Of a DNA stretch of 8,450 nt, positions 4,717 through 8,450 are shown one piece after another. Made by a program: the position numbers and the translations under genes. The notes under the pieces were generated by a model, which worked only from the letters and a program-made list of their open reading frames with translations, had not been told where the DNA came from and made no database searches. Numbering within the stretch: position 1 is the first letter of the stretch; each line of letters starts with the position of its first letter. This stretch comes from an uncultured Solirubrobacterales bacterium (GTDB lineage Bacteria > Actinomycetota > Thermoleophilia > Solirubrobacterales > Solirubrobacteraceae): positions 1 to 8,450 of the forward strand of contig CALJKH010000192.1 of assembly GCA_937973575.1 (NCBI GenBank). Direction: 5' to 3'.

Positions 4717-6126
4717 CTAGCGGGCGTGCTTAGGGTCTGAGCCTGGGCGGGCGAGGGCCTCAACAAACTCGCCCAACTGGTTGGCCGTCCAACACTCAAA
4801 GGTGTTGCAGTACTCGCCATAGGCCTCAATAACTGAGTCGCCGTAGTTCCAGTAGAGCTTTGGCTCAGGGTTCAGCCAGAAGGTGCGCCCGGCCTTGGCA
4901 GCAATCTGGGCGAACAGGTCCTCGCGGGCTGGGCGGCCATTGGTACGGGCATCACCCAGCACGATCACCGTGGCGCGGGGGTGGAGTTCGGATTCAATCT
5001 GCTGGAGGAACTCCTTCCAGACACGGCCGTAGTCGGTGTAGCCGCTGACATCAGCAACGCCTGCGTCTGTGGCGATCGCCTTGCTGACCTTCTTGAAGTC
5101 GCGCTCCTTGTCAAAGAGCTCCGTGACTTCGCTGATCCGCTCAATGAAAACGAACGAGCGCATCTTTCTGAACGAGTCGTGCAGAGCGTGGAGAACGGAG
5201 AGGAAGAAGATCGACGATGAGGTAACCGAAGTGGAGACATCGCAGAGAACAAAGATTTCAGGGCGCTTAGGCCGCTTTGGACGCTGGTGAAGAACTACGG
5301 GGACGCCGCCAGTCTGGAGTGAGGCCCGCACAGTCTTCCGGACATCAATCGCGTTGCTGCGGCGCTGACCCTTAAGTAGCTGGCCGTTGGTTGCAAGCTT
5401 CCTGCGCAGTTGTGCCACAACCTTGTGGATCTCGGCGAGGTCCTGAGCTGGGCCAGTCGGAAGGCCACGTTCCAAGTCGCCAAGCGGGCGTGATGGGGGA
5501 AGGGTCTGTGTCCGCTCGATCATCTGGCGCTCCAGCTCGCGGCGAACCTCCTTCTCAAACATCCGCAGGCGGTCTGAGGGAATGCCCTGAGCGCGGTGGT
5601 CACCCTCAGGAAGGTCCGGCTGCGGCTCGCTGCGCAAGCCAAGCTGGCGGCGGATGCGCTGAACATCAACACCGACAACTCCGCTGCCGCCCTGTGTTTG
5701 TCCGAACGCTGCAACTGCAAGGCGTGCCATGTCGCGCACTGCCCCCTCTGGACCTTCACGGAGGCCCTTGGCGATCTGTTGCTTTAAGTCCTCAATGTCA
5801 ATGCGGTCAGCGCCTTCCTCGCCTGGCTGACCTGCCGCGATCTGTTCACCTTGCTCAAGAGCTGCGCCTTCGGCGGCGCGAAAGAAGAACCGCTCAAAGA
5901 CTGCGTCGAATAGCCGCATGTCCTCGGGGCTCTTGGCAAGCGTTGCTGACAACGCGCCGTGCATTGCATCACGGTCAGCCCAATCAACATGGCCAATCGC
6001 AGCTGTTGCGTCCAGCATCTCCGCTGTTCCTGCTGCGACCCCTTCAGCTCTTAGCTCGCGAGTGAACGCGAGCAGATTCCCGTCGAACCCCGAACCTGGG
6101 GCGGTGTTAGTCGCTGCTCGCGGCAT
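4717..6126 (-). CDS. CoxE-type VWA domain protein, partner of the MoxR ATPase
   Basis: The 469-aa protein has three parts. Residues 10-85 are an N-terminal helical region (FTRELRAEGV...FDAVFERFFF) typical of CoxE-like proteins. Residues 86-285 form a charged, Gly/Glu-rich linker and helical middle. Residues 290-455 are a VWA domain. The metal-ion-dependent adhesion site is complete: D296-x-S298-x-S300 (DVSTS), T364 in GYTDYG, and D392 in LGDARTN. Such proteins recruit a MoxR AAA+ ATPase to client proteins; CoxD/CoxE mature the Mo-Cu active site of aerobic CO dehydrogenase, and other pairs activate different metalloenzymes. It overlaps the MoxR gene by 20 bp (6107-6126), strong evidence of coupling. 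The ATG start is preceded only by a weak GGCGGA. The rest of the Cox cluster is absent here, so the client is unknown. No signal peptide; cytoplasmic. Confidence 0.85.
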   Translation of the reverse strand: MPRAATNTAPGSGFDGNLLAFTRELRAEGVAAGTAEMLDATAAIGHVDWADRDAMHGALSATLAKSPEDMRLFDAVFERFFFRAAEGAALEQGEQIAAGQPGEEGADRIDIEDLKQQIAKGLREGPEGAVRDMARLAVAAFGQTQGGSGVVGVDVQRIRRQLGLRSEPQPDLPEGDHRAQGIPSDRLRMFEKEVRRELERQMIERTQTLPPSRPLGDLERGLPTGPAQDLAEIHKVVAQLRRKLATNGQLLKGQRRSNAIDVRKTVRASLQTGGVPVVLHQRPKRPKRPEIFVLCDVSTSVTSSSIFFLSVLHALHDSFRKMRSFVFIERISEVTELFDKERDFKKVSKAIATDAGVADVSGYTDYGRVWKEFLQQIESELHPRATVIVLGDARTNGRPAREDLFAQIAAKAGRTFWLNPEPKLYWNYGDSVIEAYGEYCNTFECWTANQLGEFVEALARPGSDPKHAR

Positions 6127-7000
6127 TAGCGTCCGCCAGCTTCACGCCGATGCGCTCGGCGACTGTGTCGAGGTCGCTGCGGTGCTTGACGATCACGCTC
6201 ATCGTCTCGCGGAAGACCTTGGCGTCAATGTCATTGGCGCCAAGTAGAAGCAAGGCACGTGCCCAGTCAATCGACTCCGCGATCGACGGCGGCTTCTTCA
6301 AGTCAAGGTCGCGAATCTCACCAACAAGCTCGATCAGCTTCTGGGCAACAGTCTCGGGCAGACCAGGAGTCTTGAGGCGGATGATCTCCAGCTCATGGCT
6401 TGCCTCCGGGTAGTCAATCCAGAGGTAGAGGCAGCGGCGCTTAAGTGCCTCAGTCAGCTCACGCGAGTTGTTACTGGTCAGCAGAACGATTGGCATTGAC
6501 TTTGCCGTCAGAGTCCCAAGCTCCGGCACTGACACCTGGAAGTCGGACAGGATCTCAAGCAGCATCGCTTCAAACTCTTGGTCTGTCTTGTCGATCTCGT
6601 CGATCAGCAGGACAACTGGTTCCTCAGTTGTGATTGCCTCAAGCAGCGGGCGCTCCAGCAGGAACTCTTCACCAAAGATGTCGTCGTGGACGTCAGTCCA
6701 AGCAGTGTCGTCGCTCTCGGCCTGAATACGCAGCAGCTGCTTGCGGTAGTTCCACTCGTAGAGGGCCTTTGCCTCGTCAAGCCCTTCGTAGCACTGGAGG
6801 CGAATCAGGTTGCGGCCGAGGACTCGCGAGAGTGCCTTTGCCAGCTCTGTCTTACCAACGCCTGCTGGGCCCTCAACAAGTACGGGCTTGCCAAGCTCAA
6901 GCGCCAGCCAAGCTACGAGCGCTGTCTGGGTGTCAGCGAGGTAGCCGTCGGCGACGAGGCCGTCAGCGAGTTCCGATGCGTTACTTGGGGCGGTTGCCAC
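6107..7000 (-). CDS. MoxR-family AAA+ ATPase, CoxD-like
   Basis: The 297-aa protein is a complete MoxR-type AAA+ chaperone ATPase. Walker A is GPAGVGKT (44-51), Walker B is LLIDEID (131-137), sensor 1 is TSNN (175-178), and an arginine-finger candidate lies in LKRRC (R188/R189). The stretch QCYEGLDEAKALYEWNYRKQ (69-88) is characteristic of the CoxD-like branch that pairs with CoxE-type VWA proteins. It probably uses ATP hydrolysis to remodel or activate a client delivered by the overlapping VWA gene. The GTG start gives the usual short N-terminus before the GYLADTQTA helix. No Shine-Dalgarno sequence is present, but a TATAAT-like hexamer ends 7 nt upstream. Its client is not encoded in the window. 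Confidence 0.9.
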   Translation of the reverse strand: MATAPSNASELADGLVADGYLADTQTALVAWLALELGKPVLVEGPAGVGKTELAKALSRVLGRNLIRLQCYEGLDEAKALYEWNYRKQLLRIQAESDDTAWTDVHDDIFGEEFLLERPLLEAITTEEPVVLLIDEIDKTDQEFEAMLLEILSDFQVSVPELGTLTAKSMPIVLLTSNNSRELTEALKRRCLYLWIDYPEASHELEIIRLKTPGLPETVAQKLIELVGEIRDLDLKKPPSIAESIDWARALLLLGANDIDAKVFRETMSVIVKHRSDLDTVAERIGVKLADANAASSD

Positions 7001-7007
7001 TGTTTTA

Positions 7008-7013
7008 AGTATG
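7008..7013 (-). promoter_or_regulatory. Possible -10 element just upstream of the MoxR gene
   Basis: On the minus strand CATACT (7013-7008; four of six to TATAAT) is followed by 7 nt and then the GTG start. This fits an internal promoter giving a leaderless mRNA for the MoxR-VWA-lipoprotein part of the run. No Shine-Dalgarno sequence competes with this reading, and I find no good -35 element. It lies in the 57-bp gap after the four-TM gene. Confidence 0.3.
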
Positions 7014-7057
7014 ACGGGAAAGGAGCCTGCCTTGCCCGGCGACCCTGCAACGGTTGG

Positions 7058-7753
7058 CTAGTCGCTCTTCTTGCGACGCGTTCGCTTACGCGCTCGGGGT
7101 GACTCGTCCAGTGGGATCGAGAGCTGCTCTTCTGTTGGCTCAGGCCGGTCTTCGCGTGGCTCGGGCTCACGGGTGGGAGCTGGGATCGTCGGCTTAGCGA
7201 GATGCCCGTCAATCGTGAACTGGCGCTCAATTGGGGGCTCTGGAATGTGGGCTGCGCGCATCCGCAGGCCAATCCCGAGCAATAGGGCGGAAGCTGCCAT
7301 CGAGACCATTACTCCCCAATCAACCTTTGGGTCAAAGCCGCCGTCACGCGGTGGGTAGAGAACGATGCGCCAGGTCAAGAGGCCGAGGCACCATGCGCCT
7401 GCCAAAGCGACGATTGAGCCGTCGCCACCTGGAAGGTGAAATGCGCGCTCCTCGCCACGGGCGAACAGCATCCACAGGACGGCCATTGCCACAAGGACAA
7501 TTGAGCCCTCAAGGAATGTGAAGCAGCCAAAGCCGGTGACGGTGCTGCTTGTCTTGGCACCCGATATTGGGTCTGGTCCGGTGAGTCGGAACCACGGCAG
7601 GGCCAAAGAAAGAATCAGGGCAATCGCGGCTGCTGCTGCGACCTTCTGTTGGGTGTCTAACTGTCGCCAGGCCTCAACGATCCTGCGAGCACCACGGCCG
7701 AGAGAAGCGGCGAACCGTTCAGTGAAGGTGGGGGACCCGTTTGCGTTAGGCAC
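7058..7753 (-). CDS. Four-TM membrane protein with a charged Pro/Glu-rich cytoplasmic tail
   Basis: The 231-aa protein has four predicted membrane segments: about 37-55 (KVAAAAAIALILSLALPWF), 79-98, 112-132 and 146-164. A tail of about 65 residues (165-231) follows, rich in Pro, Glu and Arg (PTREPEPREDRPEPTEE) and ending in the basic RARKRTRRKKSD. Both termini are probably cytoplasmic. The ALPWF end of the first segment followed by a polar loop is a layout I associate with uncharacterised actinobacterial membrane proteins; I cannot name a family. The GTG start overlaps the EVE gene by 8 bp (7746-7753), indicating co-transcription and likely translational coupling, since no Shine-Dalgarno sequence is visible. 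The disordered tail could dock a cytoplasmic partner. Confidence 0.75.
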   Translation of the reverse strand: MPNANGSPTFTERFAASLGRGARRIVEAWRQLDTQQKVAAAAAIALILSLALPWFRLTGPDPISGAKTSSTVTGFGCFTFLEGSIVLVAMAVLWMLFARGEERAFHLPGGDGSIVALAGAWCLGLLTWRIVLYPPRDGGFDPKVDWGVMVSMAASALLLGIGLRMRAAHIPEPPIERQFTIDGHLAKPTIPAPTREPEPREDRPEPTEEQLSIPLDESPRARKRTRRKKSD

Positions 7754-8201
7754 GCTGTGCGGCGCGCAACGACTTCAGGAGCAGCTTTGCGTCGGCGTCG
7801 CTTACTTCACGGATCTGGCCTTGGAAGGCGAGCTTCCAATGGTCTGCTGGCCACTTCTGGATGTGCTCCATCTTGTCCTTGAGCTTTTCAGCTGGGACGT
7901 TCTGCTCAGACTCGAGAACTACCTCTGGCTCGGTAGGGAAGCGCCACGGGTACTCGTCCGGGTTGCCGGGCTTGCCAGGCCAGATCTTCTCGCGGTCCTC
8001 GTACATGTCACCGGTGACGATGATTGAGCCACCGAAGGTCATTTCCTTAGTCAGGTAGAGAACGATCCTGTCGCCAGTTTCGATTCGCTCCGCGCGCTTG
8101 CGATTGCGCTGCTTGAGGCCAATTACGCTGAAGCCAGTGTCGCGAGTGGCCTCGTGGTTATCCGGTGAAGAGGTAAGAACCCAGGTTGTTGCTTTAGGCA
8201 T
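7746..8201 (-). CDS. EVE domain protein (PUA-like fold)
   Basis: The 151-aa protein is almost entirely one EVE domain. It carries an N-terminal TWVLTSSPDN (6-15), GFSVIGLKQRNR (23-34), GDRIVLYLT (43-51), the YPWRF motif (84-88) and HWKLAFQGQIREVSDAD (121-137). EVE domains belong to the PUASH/PUA-like group; some read modified bases in DNA, such as 5-hydroxymethylcytosine, and others are thought to act on RNA. Stand-alone copies are common in bacterial core genomes, so a housekeeping role is as likely as defence. ATG 8201 is the natural start because W7 and the first strand follow immediately. There is no good Shine-Dalgarno sequence; TAGACT ends 6 nt upstream. It lies 9 bp after the small helical protein gene and overlaps the next gene by 8 bp. 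Confidence 0.88.
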   Translation of the reverse strand: MPKATTWVLTSSPDNHEATRDTGFSVIGLKQRNRKRAERIETGDRIVLYLTKEMTFGGSIIVTGDMYEDREKIWPGKPGNPDEYPWRFPTEPEVVLESEQNVPAEKLKDKMEHIQKWPADHWKLAFQGQIREVSDADAKLLLKSLRAAQRA

Positions 8202-8207
8202 GCCCCG

Positions 8208-8213
8208 AGTCTA
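8208..8213 (-). promoter_or_regulatory. Possible -10 element upstream of the EVE gene
   Basis: TAGACT on the minus strand (TAnnnT type) ends 6 nt before ATG 8201, the geometry of a leaderless transcript. It overlaps the TAG stop of the preceding gene, so it would be an internal promoter in the run. No -35 element is evident. Confidence 0.2.
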
Positions 8214-8432
8214 CGACGCGGGGTCTCCGTCACCGTTTTGGCTGGCGTCGGCATCGCGCGCGAGGTACCAATCGATCAGGGCACGCAGTGCCAGCAATGC
8301 CTCACGGCTTGAGCCTTCAAGGCGGTCCCGAAGCTCGGGTGGGACTGTCTCCCGCAGGAGCTTGATGAAGTCTGCGATAGCTCCAAAGTCAGCGCTATTC
8401 CATGCGTCCTCAGGGCGAATGCCGGGGCGCAC
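8211..8432 (-). CDS. Small, mainly helical protein of unknown function, possibly 5'-truncated
   Basis: The protein has 73 residues if GTG 8432 is the start. The frame stays open through the right edge of the window (upstream codons E-A-A-S-G-I), so it may begin further upstream. The core, ADFIKLLRETVPPELRDRL...EALLALRALIDWYLARD, looks like two amphipathic helices joined by a PPEL turn, followed by a polar Asp/Gly-rich end. No signal peptide, membrane segment or catalytic motif is seen. I do not recognise a named family. It is the first visible gene of the minus-strand run and is separated from the EVE gene by 9 bp. Confidence 0.6.
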   Translation of the reverse strand: MRPGIRPEDAWNSADFGAIADFIKLLRETVPPELRDRLEGSSREALLALRALIDWYLARDADASQNGDGDPAS

Positions 8433-8450
8433 GATTCCGCTGGCTGCCTC

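Noticed and set aside
5391..6065. Long open frame on the plus strand (224 codons) inside the VWA gene
   Set aside because: It is antisense to a gene with clear domain motifs, and its low-complexity Arg/Pro/Ser/Gln-rich product has no recognisable fold. Long antisense frames are common in GC-rich DNA.
6578..7102. Plus-strand open frame opposite the MoxR gene
   Set aside because: It is antisense to Walker A/B-bearing sequence, with no start signal or domain.
7518..8027. Plus-strand open frame across the four-TM and EVE genes
   Set aside because: It spans two overlapping real genes on the other strand and has no motif of its own.

Overview
The window reads as a moderately GC-rich actinobacterial chromosome segment. 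The best taxonomic clues are a small basic protein that matches the actinobacterial integration host factor (mIHF/sIHF) along most of its length, several GTG starts, and few strong Shine-Dalgarno sites. The small membrane proteins have a layout reminiscent of Thermoleophilia/Solirubrobacterales; that is an impression from memory, not a test. Genes are densely packed and look intact. I see no tRNA, rRNA, insertion sequence, integrase or CRISPR array.

Layout from left to right. (1) The 3' end of a plus-strand membrane protein (2-301) converges on a minus-strand mIHF-like gene (334-681). That gene has a recognisable promoter (831-859), a leader of about 140 nt, and a possible 34-codon leader ORF whose stop overlaps the mIHF start. 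(2) A divergent pair with start codons 11 bp apart follows. On the minus strand (916-2160) is an alpha-oxoamine synthase family PLP enzyme that most resembles serine palmitoyltransferase. On the plus strand (2172-3344) is a 390-aa YghO / bacterial-ceramide-synthase-like acyltransferase. (3) A 222-bp gap (3345-3566) carries two stem-loops whose loops are complementary to one another. (4) A small single-membrane-segment protein (3567-3866) meets a minus-strand lipoprotein (3863-4669) tail to tail, and their stop codons share one TTAA. (5) A minus-strand run reads, in transcription order, small helical protein (8432-8211), EVE-domain protein (8201-7746), four-TM protein (7753-7058), MoxR AAA+ ATPase (7000-6107), CoxE-type VWA protein (6126-4717) and the THI5-like lipoprotein (4669-3863). 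Overlaps or gaps of under 60 bp make one or two operons likely.

How the genes may work together. The divergent pair has the two activities needed to begin sphingolipid synthesis: condensation of an amino acid with an acyl thioester, then N-acylation of the long-chain base. This is the most interesting hypothesis here, because sphingolipid synthesis is not a usual actinobacterial trait. The MoxR and VWA genes form a CoxD/CoxE-type chaperone module, but no carbon monoxide dehydrogenase subunit or other obvious client lies in the window. The lipoprotein looks like an NMT1/THI5-type substrate-binding protein that lacks most of its middle lobe and has no transporter partner in view.
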